Source: Piezodorus guildinii
Taxonomy: Eukaryota; Arthropoda; Insecta; Hemiptera; Pentatomidae
Assembly: GCA_023052935.1 (NCBI GenBank)
Contig: JAJSOM010000026.1
Location: 1 to 64,000, forward strand
Direction: 5' to 3'
Length of the DNA: 64,000 bases
Shown: positions 8,686 to 18,671 of the stretch, piece by piece
Position numbering within the stretch: position 1 is the stretch's first letter
How the letters are laid out: the number at the start of each line of letters is the position of its first letter
Notes under the pieces: model-generated
Databases searched by the model: none
Seen by the model: only the letters and a program-made list of their open reading frames with translations
Told to the model about the DNA's origin: nothing
Program-made: the position numbers and the translations under genes

Positions 8686-10600
8686 ATGCCTGTTATTTTA
8701 TATTTTAAGTATTTACATTGTGAGACCCTCAATGGAACAAAAAATATTTCAAGATTATCAAAGTGGTCACCTGGTTTTAAAATCAAATACTTCAGACTCA
8801 GGGATCCGGAAGTGGCACAAGCTTACCAGGACCTTATCGAAGAGAAGGCAGGAAGTGGTAGATATAGATAAGACAGCGACGATGTAAAGGAATCTTGGAC
8901 AGCAATTAAGAAAATAGTCCTAGAGATTGCAGAAGCAGTATGTGGAAAGAGTAGGCTGGGACATTGGCACACAATGGTCAGGAAGAAGAAGCGAATCTAC
9001 AGACTAGAAGCACAGAAGACTGTTAGGAAGAAGATGACTTCATCGGCGAAGAGGAAGTTGCTGAGGCTATTGGTTCACTGAAGATGGAAAAAGCTGCTGG
9101 CATGGACAGCATTTCACTCGAATTGCTGAGATATTTCGGACTGTAGGGACAGGAACTGCTCCAGCACTTCCTTAACATCGTTTGGAAGAGGAAAGTGATC
9201 CCAAAGGACTGGGAGGTCTCAATAATAATCCCGATCTTCAAAAAAGGAGACAATCGAGAATGTCAGAACCATCGAGGCATATCACTGCTCAGTGTCCCCT
9301 ATAAAGTATACTCCAAGATACTTGAAAAAAGATTGAGGAGCCTTATAGAAGACAAACTAGGGGAAGAACAATATGGCTTCAGACCTAATAGGAGCACTCA
9401 GGATCTGATATTTACGATGAGACAGATTTCCGAGAAGATTATAGAAAAGAGCCGAGAGGTCTTCGCCTGTTTTGTAGATCTAAACAAGGCTTTTGACAGG
9501 GTCCAGAAAAGAGATGTTTCTACAGCACTGGAAGAATATGGAGTCCACATAGGACTAAGGAAAGCCATATAAAGTCTGTGCGAAGTGCAGAGAAACGTCG
9601 TAAGAACATGCAACCACACATCAGGAGAATTCCTAACAAAGCAAGGAATAAGACAAGGATGCAGCCTTAGCCCCCTCTTGTTTATCTTGGTGTTTGATAC
9701 TGCCCTGAAGCGAGCAAAACAGGAAATGAGACCATACCATCTCGGATATAGGAACCTTCAGAGTGTTCAGCACACAGTCCTTGCATTCGCTGACGACATG
9801 GTGGTGTTTGGGAACAATTGTCGCAACCTCCAATTTAACCTGAAGATCCTTCAAGACAAACTCAAGACCATAAATATGGAAATAAATATATCTAAAACTA
9901 AATTTATGAGGATCGGAAAAAGGAGTGAACATGGAGACCGAATCGTCAGGCTGAACGGAATCCGTTTGGAACAGGTTGCAGACTTTAAGTACCTGGGGGC
10001 CTATCTCAATGAATACGGACGGATCAGCGGAGGCATCGGAGAGAGGTTTAAAACGGCCGGAAGATGTCTTTACTCCCTTAGGAAAGGTTTTCTTGACCAG
10101 AAGGAAGTTTCAAAGGCCACTAAGAAGGTAGTCTTCAAAAACACATTCCTCCCTATTCTAACGTATGCAAGTGAGTCTTGGACCCTCACTACTAACTATA
10201 AGAGCCAAATCCAAGCTATGGAAATGCGCTATCTAAGAAAAATTGAGGGGAAAACAAGAAGGGATAGAGTGAGAAACTCAACAATAAGAGCGAACTTGGG
10301 ACTGAGGCCAGCTGAAGATGTACTAGAGGAGAACCAGCTTAGGTGGTTCGGAAACATCTCACGAATGGCTGAGGATAGAATAGCCAGGGCTACCCACGAG
10401 GTTCGAGTGAAGGGGAGGAGACCTCAAGGAAGACCAAGAAAAGCCTGGGAGGAAGGAGTGAAGGAGGCCTTTAAGAAGAGAGGAATAGATTGGAAAAGGA
10501 GAAGACAGCTGGCACAGGACAGAGAACTTTGGGTCAGGCTCTATAAGACAGCACCTCACACTGCTCTGCGGTAAAGAGGACTCGATTAAGTAAGTAAGTA
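8686..10600 (+). mobile_element. RTE-like non-LTR retrotransposon, decayed
   Basis: A LINE on the plus strand that ends in an (AAGT)n-like tail (taagtaagtaagta) at about 10587-10600. Simple tandem tails are usual for RTE-type elements. The 5' part (8740-9190) contains out-of-frame coding remnants (for example VKESWTAIKKIVLEIAEAV, with frameshifts). The RT region is largely open. It lies between terminal exons C and D. Confidence 0.75.
9195..10574 (+). pseudogene. RTE-like reverse transcriptase with one in-frame stop
   Basis: Two open stretches in the same frame (9195-9572 and 9585-10574) are separated by a TAA at 9570-9572. The first has IIPIFKKGD, the HRGISLLSV motif and FACFVDLNKAFDRV. The second has GIRQGCSLSPLLF, the catalytic LAFADDMVVFG, the FKYLGAYL thumb-side motif and a C-terminal RWFGNISRM followed by a GRRPQGRPRKAW basic stretch, typical of RTE-like proteins. 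The endonuclease upstream is broken by frameshifts, so the copy is inactive. Confidence 0.85.
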
Positions 10601-10691
10601 CAAGTATTCTTTAAGAATGTTCTTAATTTAATTAGTAAATATTTTTCTTAAAATCTCTAAATTAATTTATATTTGCTTGTTTCTTTCTCAG

Positions 10692-10889
10692 GAAGGAAAC
10701 ACTGATGAAAATAAAGAATTTATTCACAGACAGGAATATGGAAGAGTTTTTCAAGATTACATAAAGTCTCAGTGGATAGGTGCAAGACCTCGGCTTGTTA
10801 TTAGACTAACTGAAACCATACCATTTTACACTGATTCAACTATTGCCGATCTTGTCAAATTGATGTTAAAAAGTCCTGTCAAAGTTTAA
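10692..10889 (+). CDS. Terminal coding exon, copy D (IPFYTD subfamily)
   Basis: The acceptor is CAG ending at 10691. The exon encodes EGNTDENKEFIHRQEYGRVF, SQWIGARPRLVIRLTETIPF and SPVKV-stop. It is open over its whole length. Against copy C I count five synonymous and five amino-acid-changing differences, so constraint is less clear here than between A and B. Its intron begins directly after the RTE-like element tail. Confidence 0.5.
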   Translation, partial: EGNTDENKEFIHRQEYGRVFQDYIKSQWIGARPRLVIRLTETIPFYTDSTIADLVKLMLKSPVKV

Positions 10890-10919
10890 AAACAGTAATA
10901 AGTTATTTTATATTGTTAT

Positions 10920-11006
10920 GACTAGCATAACAGCCTTATACACCCAAGGTGCCAACAGAATTTTTTAATAGGAGTGAGTTATACCGTCCTTCGGATGTGT
11001 ATAACT
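10920..11006 (+). mobile_element. tRNA-derived SINE fragment after exon D
   Basis: The same truncated SINE as at 8591, ending at gtgtataac. It is joined to the gag-like fragment on the opposite strand. Confidence 0.55.
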
Positions 11007-11040
11007 GTAAAGCTGTAATATAGCTGTATATTATATTAAA

Positions 11041-11205
11041 GCGTGCTTTAAACATCGCTCTCTTAGACTTATCTGTAGTAGAAATAAAACCTAGTTCACT
11101 AGTATTTTTAATGTTCTCATAAAGATCTTTCAATTCGTCCACTAAAATTTCTAATTCAAGTTCATCGCTTTCGGAATCAGAACAATTATCAGTTTTGGGC
11201 GGCAT
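11041..11205 (-). mobile_element. Gag-like N-terminal fragment (unit 1)
   Basis: Minus-strand codons from the ATG at 11205 give MPPKTDNCSDSESDELELEI, then ELKDLYENIKNTSELGFI, ending at FKAR, after which the frame enters SINE sequence. The longer copy at 35476-35900 shows how it continued. I suspect an LTR-retroelement gag of BEL/Pao type but cannot confirm it. A second partial copy without the ATG lies at 11359-11432. Confidence 0.45.
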
Positions 11206-11432
11206 AGTAGATTACAATTAAATTTTCAATAAAATACTAAACTTATTATCAAAGAAAAATAGTCCCAATCAAAATAACCTACTGAAAATAAATTATAATT
11301 TAACAGCTGATTGATAAGGCGTAGTAATTAATCAAAGCGGCCAACATAATAATAAGAAAAGATCTTTCAATTCTTCCACTAAAATTTCTAATTCAAGTTC
11401 ATCGCTTTCGGAATCAGAACAATTATCAGTTA

Positions 11433-12310
11433 TAGGTTATTGTTATTATTATTATTGGTTAAAATGTTATCTTATACACAAAGTTGTATAAGATAATGGA
11501 GAGATATCAGAAGCGGATAAAACTAAGTGATTGTTGTAGATAATAACTTCTAAGTTAGACTGTTTAGTCTGACTCACTTTTTTTTTCTACTCTAACTTTA
11601 TTAAAACGCTGCAAATTATTACATAATGGTTTATTATTTCCAAATAACAATATTGGTGTATAACTGTTCATAAGGCTGTTGATAGGCAATTAAGTAATAT
11701 GAAAAGCACTAATTCAAAGCATCATATCATAACACTACCACAGATTTCAAAACGCAATATCTGAGCTAGTTGTAAACCAAATTCAATGATTCTTTTTTGA
11801 TTTGGTCCAACATTTTTTTGGAGAATAGCACTGGGATCTCCTGGAACCCTGATTTGCTATCCACTTGTAAACGGAAAAGTTTAGTTTGTCGTTACCGAGT
11901 GTGTACGTAAATCATTAGTTCAAGATAATTGTTTTGATGCTAATAAAGTTTTTATTCATCTCATCATTGTCGTCATTTTTCTTTTGTTCTAATATCGGCT
12001 TATTGTAATAAAATCGGCCTGATAATTAACGAACAAACAGTTTTTATTCATTTTCATTAAATTTTTGACATGTAATATTTTTTATTTATTAATCGTGCTT
12101 TACTGATTCTAAAACTGTATACACATCTTCAAAAATAACTGAGTTATATTATGTGAAAAATATCAATTTTTTTCTTTTCTTTTTGCTCTTTTATATAATT
12201 ATTCGCGTTTTTAGGGTTAAAAAACAATTATGAATTTTTTTCTATCTTCGAAAATAACGTAGTTACAAGCGTATATATAAGGGAAATTTCAATTTTTTCT
12301 TTTCTTTTTT
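11433..12310. other. AT-rich non-coding region with start of a minisatellite array
   Basis: It contains a short inverted repeat (ttatcttatacacaaag / tgtataagataa near 11470-11500) and, from about 12110, degenerate copies of a repeat with core AAAATAACTGAGTTA followed by a T-rich stretch and ttatataattattcgcg. I see no gene. Confidence 0.5.
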
Positions 12311-12990
12311 CTGTTTTATAAGGGGAGCGGCGTGGTCTAGTGGGTAGAGCGCTAGTCTACTGTGTTCCGGGTCCTGGGTTCGAATCCCGGCTGTGGCGGA
12401 ATATTATTTATTTTGTTATTTCAGTCGAGGGGCGATCCTGGGGCACACCCACCCTCTATAAACTGGGTACCTAAAAAAGGGGAAAAAATCTGGCGGCTGA
12501 GCGTGATCTTGGCCGAATCACGTCATTGTACGGCCGTTGGCCTAGAAACAGTACGAATCTCTACATGTACTGAGCCCAAAACTCTTCATGGGTTGTAGTG
12601 GTACAGGTTTTTTTTTTTTTTTTTTTTTTCTGTTTTATATAATTATTCGCTGTTTTTTGGTTAAAAAACTATCATGAATTTTTTTTATATCTTTGAAAAT
12701 AACTTAGTTACAAGCGTATATATAAGCAGGATTTCAATTTTTTTTTTTCATTTTTCCTTCTTTTTTTATTGTTTATCGCGCTTTACTGATTCTAAAATTC
12801 TATACCCACTTTTCTCTATAACGTCAAAATAACTGAGTTATGAACGTATTTATGTGAAAAATTTCTATTTTTGTTTTCTTTTCTTTTTTCTCTTTTATAT
12901 AACTATTCGCGTTTTTTCTTTTTGGTTAAAAAACACTAATACATTTTTTTCTATCTTCAAATATAACTGAGTTATTGAATAAAATACTTT
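12110..12990. repeat. Degenerate minisatellite with AATAACTGAGTTA core
   Basis: At least five diverged copies of the core (near 12131, 12251, 12700, 12827 and 12963), each followed by T-rich sequence and a TATATAATTATTCGC-like element. Units 2-4 retain only two copies (for example near 25633 and 25757). One copy is interrupted by a SINE. Confidence 0.6.
12321..12629 (+). mobile_element. tRNA-derived SINE with target-site duplication
   Basis: The head has a Pol III A box (tggtctagtgggtagagcg) and B box (gggttcgaatccc) with tRNA-like spacing. It is followed by a body of about 210 bp and a T-rich tail. CTGTTTTATA is repeated at 12311-12320 and 12630-12639, a 10-bp target-site duplication. The tail and unrelated body show it is a SINE, not a functional tRNA gene. 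It is absent from units 2-4 and belongs to a different family from the SINE at 20971. Confidence 0.8.
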
Positions 12991-13660
12991 TAATCGTCCG
13001 CCATTTTAAAACTAACCAGCTGATATCAACGTCTAGGTGTTAGGATCATCGTTGAATGGACTAATATTTTTGTGGCGTATTTAAAAAAAAAATCGTTCCA
13101 GTAGTTTCGGAGTATTGCCGTGGACGGCGGACAAACGGATTTTTTTTTATTCGTTATTGGGATTCTACGTATCTTGAAACGTAAGCTCTCAAATTTTGAG
13201 CAGACGCAATTTTTTTTTTTTTTTTTTTGGTCGATTACAAAGGTTGATTATTGAAAATAATAGGAAAAAACTTGTTAAATTGGTTTAAACAACGTAGTAA
13301 GTGAATGTCTTGTATTGGAGGCAACATATTTTTTTTTTACTTTGACTTTATTCAAACCTTTCAAAATAAATAGTATCCACAGGATAAAAAACGCGAGACG
13401 CCATATTACGCCGCCATTTTGGTCCAGCTCTTCCTCCATTTTCAATTCCTCTCCCTTCTAATCTAATATCAGATGGTATATTGATTTAGTAATCTCTAAT
13501 GAGATTCATGTTTTTTTTTTATAATTGATCCACTATGTTTTAGTATCTATCTAGTTAAATATTTTTTTACTTTCACTTGCCTATATATGAAGTATATATA
13601 GTAAGGGAAATATAGCGATCGTGAAAATTATCGAATTCCAGTTTTCAGCAGAAATAAACG
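12991..13660. repeat. Unit spacer with dispersed-repeat motif
   Basis: It contains gtccagtagtttcgga-type sequence and the cggacggcggacaaacgga motif near 13122, repeated at 25925, 37268 and 54700. Such a motif is common in arthropod dispersed repeats, but I cannot name the family. It has several T runs and no gene. Confidence 0.5.
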
Positions 13661-13708
13661 TTTTAGGACCCCTTGAGTACAAATAACCAAGTCCTGCGAA
13701 AAGTTCTA

Positions 13709-13738
13709 TGTGTGTGTGTGTTTGTGTGTATGTATGTG
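13709..13738. repeat. GT-rich microsatellite
   Basis: Imperfect (TG)n with T and A interruptions. Equivalents at about 26512-26535 and 37846-37873 differ in length and purity. Confidence 0.8.
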
Positions 13739-14133
13739 GTAAGTAAGTCTAGGACGAAAACTAAAAGTCGTACGGAACTGAAATTTCATATTGAAGACAA
13801 TATACTCCCGATTTATTACACCAACAAGCGGCTGACCGAAACTGCTACTTTACACTATGCATTTTGCATCGTTTTACGATTTTCTCGAATACGGCTCCAA
13901 CGATTTTGATTTAACTCTTTACATTAATGTGAAATTGAATAGACTTTAATTTAATGTCGGGTTTATTGTATTTGACATAATATGACAGGGTTTAAGTCAT
14001 ATATTTTTAAAATTTCTTCCTCTAAAGTAATTTTAATTTTATTGGTTAATAATAATGGATCTTTGCATCGATAACAACCGGACAAATATAAAATTTGAAC
14101 CAATTTTATAACCAAATAAAGGAGAAAACAAAA
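13739..14133. other. Non-coding unit sequence at the 4.4-kb block breakpoint
   Basis: At about 13846-13868 the sequence tttacactatgcattttgca runs straight into tcgttttacgattttc. In units 2 and 3 the same point is split by 4.4 kb (see 26645-31060). No gene seen. Confidence 0.6.
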
Positions 14134-14335
14134 TTATATTGAGGATGTATAGTCGACTGTTGAAATTGTCGTAGGATGAAATGATCGGAATTCTGTCGTT
14201 CTTTTTAAATATTTTAATTTTTCAGACGTTTCGGCTCAAACTTATGAGCCATCATCAGGGCATTACTGAGCCATGTCAAACATAAACCTATATAAAAGTC
14301 GACAGAATTAAAATATTAAAAATAACGGAGAATTA
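14134..14335 (-). mobile_element. Penelope-related terminal repeat with hammerhead-like motif (locus 1)
   Basis: It shares atatagtcgactgt, the ggaattctgtcg block and gacgtttcggctcaaac...gagccatcatcag with the ends of the Penelope-like insertion at 32331-33263. Read on the minus strand the core is CTGATGA, a hairpin, then GAAACGTC. Copies lie at 31342-31525 and 42736-42915. Confidence 0.55.
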
Positions 14336-15790
14336 TGGGGATTATTTCATCATACTAGAAACAAAATATTTTTCCTACAAACAAAAATAGTAATATATAT
14401 GTTTAATATATCGTTGGGAGGCTAAATATATCTGAAAAATTATTACCTAAGATACAATTTTGTAGGAGGCAATTCAGGGTGACGAAAAACGAATACAATT
14501 TAGTGATTATTGTGGATATTAATTTATTATTTTCTTATGATCTATCTTCTTTGACTATTTTAATGTTTCTGTTCCATGGGCTGCTTCCAATTTTATAAAG
14601 CCGGAGATTTTAGTCTCAGATTTTTTAAAAAAGTTATATTTTGAATCTAAGAAAAATGAAAAAAAAAAAAAACATATTAGGCTGTTATTAAATTTTAAAT
14701 TATCAATTAATGGTTAAGCAATAGTTATTTATGATATTATTTGAAGAGTATAGAATTTTTCATAATTTCTAAGATTTTTCTCAGAGAGGTCGTCGCCATA
14801 AAGATAAACAAGAGTTATGACCTACAATAATCCGTTTACCTGACACAGAGAATTCAGGTACCAACTTTAAAGGATTTGCTAGGTTTGGGTCGCTAATAAA
14901 ATGTTATTGCTCCAGCCGGTCAACTTAAAATTCTATTTCTGTCTTCCTAACTAAGATCCAGAATGTCTTGTAGCCAATATTTTGCTATTACCATAACATT
15001 TCGTTAAATAGTTCAAATTTTCCTCAAAAATTTCTAGATATCAGCAAGTTAAACATTTATCAATACAGAAGCATTTCAGTACTCCATTTCAAAATAAAAT
15101 CTGTTATTGGCAATACCTTTTCTCAGTAACTATTAAGACTCCATATAACTGTTATTTTACAAGTTAAATCCACTTTAAATTAGTTTTTTATACTTATCTT
15201 AGCTGGAAAATTAGTTTCTGTGATATTAGCAAAATAAATATAAACTTTTTTGATTAATTTTTATTTTTTCTATAAACAAAATGTATTATTGGTATTACTT
15301 AATCTTGGCAACTATTAAAAGTTAACTATTAAGAGAAAGGCTCCGGTGCAGTACAATCCGCGCTCCATGCTGATTAGACAACATCCACCACGCGATGACA
15401 TTGTTGGAGACTGGTGCGTTAGCTTTTAAATTTATTTTAACAGTCTAGATAAGTGAAATTCGTGAGTTGTCGGAACAAGATTTTTTATTTATATTTACTA
15501 ATAATAAGATTGGCGATCTAGTAAAAAATCTGAATGGTTTGCACTGATATAATATTATAATGAGCATCCTTTTTGAGGAGGCTGCATATATTTATAATAT
15601 ATATCATAACACTATTTATATGATTAATATTTAATTACCATAAGCATCAATAAAAATATTCCTACTAATTTCCTTCAAATCGTTGATTTTCCAAAATTTT
15701 TACCTGGGAAATTGTTTGATAACGGGATGAATTCCCATTGGCCCAAACTAACCCTACCCCCCTCTCTTCAACCCCCCCTCACTTTCCTTG
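14336..15790. other. AT-rich non-coding unit sequence upstream of candidate leader exon
   Basis: No open frame of note. Nearly identical at 31526-33940 (minus the private insertion) and 42916-44390. If the leader exon is real, its promoter or an earlier intron lies here or just downstream. Confidence 0.5.
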
Positions 15791-15797
15791 GTTTTAG

Positions 15798-15894
15798 GTA
15801 CAAAGAAGTACAGATACCTCCTTAGACTCACTCTTCTCAGGATAGTCTTCGCTCCAGAATATTCTTCTCAGGACAGCTCTACAGAGGAAGAAAG
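15798..15894 (+). other. Candidate 97-bp non-coding leader exon (unit 1)
   Basis: An unusually strong polypyrimidine tract (ccccctctcttcaacccccc, then ttccttggttttag) precedes the 97-bp stretch, which ends aaag followed by GTAAGC, a good donor. Exon 1 starts with an acceptor ten bases before its ATG, so an upstream non-coding exon must exist. This is the best candidate I see, about 2.6 kb upstream. Identical borders occur at 33946-34042 and 44397-44493. Confidence 0.35.
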
Positions 15895-16734
15895 GTAAGC
15901 TTGCCATATTTAGTGTTTAATTTATGTTAGATTCTAGTATTATAGCCTTTTATTGAGTATATGTATATATACACATATATAGGGAGAATGTAGGCATACT
16001 TTACTATTTTTCGTTGATAATAGTTATCTATATTTAATTATTATATAGAAATAATTAAATATTATCGTTGTTGAACATGAATATCTTTAACTGTTGCACG
16101 GCTCCTCTAAATAATATAAGCTATTCATTCTTCTTGGCCTCTTTCCCATTTTTAAAATTCGCAATGAGGATTTCTTTGTCCTGCAATGAGTTCTGGGCGT
16201 CCATGTTTGAAGCGTACCTCAGAAGAAGCGCTAGGGAAAACTTAAGAGCAGTTATTTAATTTTCGGGTAATAGAATCAAACCCGGCTATAAGAAATTCAA
16301 GAATTTTGATTAGAGAATATAAAAACAAACTTTTCATAATTTTTGGAGTGAGGTTTTTATTTAAATCTTATTCTTAGTATTTTTAATTTTTGTTTAGAAT
16401 CAATAATTAATATTTAAATTTAAATATTCTTTTAATGATATTTAATCTGAAATCCAGATAAAAGTCATTAGTAATTTATTAGATAAAATTGTTATCTACA
16501 AATCAGAAGGCCTTTCTCTCATTTTCACTGTATATACATACATATACAGAGGGAGAGTATGGTAGTGGAGTGTGAGCATGCTTTACTGTTTTACTTAGAT
16601 AGTGGCCATCTAGTTATAAATATATCTATTTTACCAAAATAGTTAAATATTATCATTATTATAAACTTTAAAAACTTGTAGGATCATGCTTTTAGTAGTA
16701 CTTTTTATGTAATTTATAGGTGATGAGGAGTCAG
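15895..16734. other. Intronic or intergenic AT-rich DNA
   Basis: It holds a 63-codon plus-strand open frame at 16068-16259, repeated unchanged at 34216 and 44667. Because whole units are nearly identical, that is not evidence of coding. Short TA and ATATAC palindromic stretches are present. No supported gene. Confidence 0.5.
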
Positions 16735-16905
16735 TTGTTTTTTTGTTTAAATATTTTAATTTTGCCGTCGTTTCGGTTCATGCTTGTGAGCCATGATCAG
16801 GGCATTACTGAGCCATGCCAAAGCATAAACTCTCAGTTTATAATAAAGCATAAACATTTATAAAAAGCATAAACTCAGTTTATGCTTGGACATGGCTCAG
16901 TATTG
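16735..16905 (-). mobile_element. Penelope-related terminal repeat with diverged hammerhead-like motif (locus 2)
   Basis: It has gtcgtttcggttcatgcttg then gagccatgatcagggcatta, a diverged form of the family motif in which the catalytic-core equivalent is altered (CTGATCA). A short inverted repeat of cataaactcagtttatgct lies at 16830-16885. Copies lie at 34885 and 45335. Confidence 0.45.
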
Positions 16906-17800
16906 AATTACCGAATTTTCTATATTTCTTCTCATTTATTATTTTATAAACAATGTTTAATTTCTTAAAATAGAGTTTCTACATTAAAAAAAAAAAATGT
17001 TTTCATATGATGTGAAAGTTATATTTGTCTGTTTTGCTTTAACGTAATCATTCAGTTTTAATTATAATATTTATTGAGATTATAGGATTTTTTATTAAGT
17101 AATATTTCAAATTATCTATATTAATTTTCAAAAAATAAGCTTTCGCCCTCTCCCGCTACTGTCGTAAACTTTCTCGAGACCTCGCTATCACGATATTTTA
17201 CCTCCTCTACACCTGCCTCCATCTAGCACTGCCTTTATCTACTGACTGGTACAACAAGACGTTCTGGCGTAGCTATCACCGTTCAACAATGGCGGCCACG
17301 CTATACGGTGAGAATACAGGTGGGTGTAGGTGAGGTGAGATTTGGTGAGAGTGAATTATCATACTTTCAACACATTATAATTAATATTCAATTACCGAAT
17401 TTTTCTGTATTACATCATCGTTTATTAATTTTTTATTAATTATAAATAATGTTTAATTTCTTAAAATCTAGTTTATACATTTAAAAAAACACGTTTTCAT
17501 GATGTGTATATTACACTTGTATTGTTTTAAAACTGTGTATTCTATACAAAAAAGATTGAAGTAAAAAAAAAAAAAAAAAAAATTACACTTGTTTGTTTTG
17601 TTATAAATTTAACATTTAGTTTTTTTAAAGTAATATTATAGGATTTTAAAAAAATATTAATATTTGATGTCACTATCCATTTTTTTTTTAATAAGCCTTC
17701 CCTCCTCTCCCGCTACTTTCGTCTACTCTCACAAGACCTCGCTATCATGATATTTTACCTCACCTACACATACCTGTTTTCTCACCGTGTAGCGCTGCCT
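16905..17800. repeat. Two diverged direct repeats of about 400 bp
   Basis: 16905-17230 and 17385-17790 share an ordered set of motifs: attaccgaattttt, taatttcttaaaat, ctctcccgctac, then acctcgctatca and gatattttacctc. The second copy also forms a partial inverted repeat with 17305-17360 (acggtgagaatacaggtg against its reverse complement near 17780). This is an old local duplication. No gene. Confidence 0.5.
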
Positions 17801-18026
17801 TGACAGAGTAAAGACACTTGATAGGTGTTGACTCCTTGAATACTCTATCAAAGAACAATATTGCGTTTATTTCAAAATTATTCGATCATTGAAAACACAT
17901 TAGCTATTTTGGACCAATCTTAAGCCTTCTGCTTACACATAATTTTTTTATTATTGATTTATTTATTATTTAATTTTTCTTCTGTTTTTGTGATATTATA
18001 ATTTAATTATGATGTCTATATATATC

Positions 18027-18262
18027 GTAGGTAGAAATAATCGAGAGTCAGTCGTTTCTAATATTTAAATTTTTCCGACGTTTCGGCTCAAACTTGTGAG
18101 CCATCATCAGGGCATTACTGAGCCATGTCAAGCATAAACTCCGCAGTCTAGACTTGACATGGCTCAGTAATGCACTGATGATGGCTCACAAGTTTGAGCC
18201 GAAACGTCGGCAAAATTAAAATATTAAAAAAAAAAACTGACTCCCGATTATTTCTACCAACA
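18027..18262. mobile_element. Palindromic Penelope-related element with two opposed hammerhead-like motifs
   Basis: The two halves are nearly perfect reverse complements: gtaggtagaaataatcgaga on the left, tttctaccaac on the right. Plus strand: CTGATGA 18175-18181, stem GGCTCA/TGAGCC, GAAACGTC 18201-18208. Minus strand: the same motif, GAAACGTC 18080-18073 side to CTGATGA near 18110-18104. Copies lie at 46625-46860 and 63150-63380. Confidence 0.6.
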
Positions 18263-18284
18263 ATAATTTCTACAGTCGACTGTA

Positions 18285-18403
<119 letters not shown>

Positions 18404-18464
18404 GTCAGATAAAAAATGTTTTCTGATTATTAATAAATTTTTAATTATTTCCAGATAATTCAAA

Positions 18465-18671
18465 ATGTCGTTAGAGTATGAAAGGGCTGTGGTGGAATTG
18501 TCTGCATTTGTAGGAAGAGTTTTTTATGACCGATTTAAGTCGTTACCAGAAAGCCGACGAAGAGCTATACAAGAATTGAGGAAAATAGAAGAATATTACA
18601 CTCTCAAATTATCACTAAATATACCACTGTCATTTAGTGAAGCTCTTTTGAAGATGGAAGGTGAATTGACG
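18465..18671 (+). CDS. Exon 1 (start-codon exon) of the unrecognised multicopy gene, unit 1
   Basis: The exon begins at 18455 after TTATTTCCAG. The ATG is ten bases in. 69 codons encode MSLEYERAVVELSAFVGRVF, a basic stretch around PESRRRAIQELRKI, and LNIPLSFSEALLKMEGELT. It ends in phase 0 at ACG followed by GTGAGT. The next suitable acceptor in the same phase is terminal exon E 2.75 kb downstream, giving a 163-residue product, or exon F further on. It looks alpha-helical and charged, with no signal peptide or membrane segment. Against unit 3 there are two differences, both synonymous. I do not recognise the family. Confidence 0.62.

Noticed and set aside
12321..12400. A possible functional tRNA gene
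   Set aside because: A and B boxes are present, but the ends do not form a clean acceptor stem, and the unit continues into a SINE body with a T-rich tail and target-site duplication.
16068..16259. 63-codon open frame repeated unchanged in three units
   Set aside because: The surrounding DNA is equally unchanged, so identity is due to recent duplication. There is no codon bias, splice context or family feature.
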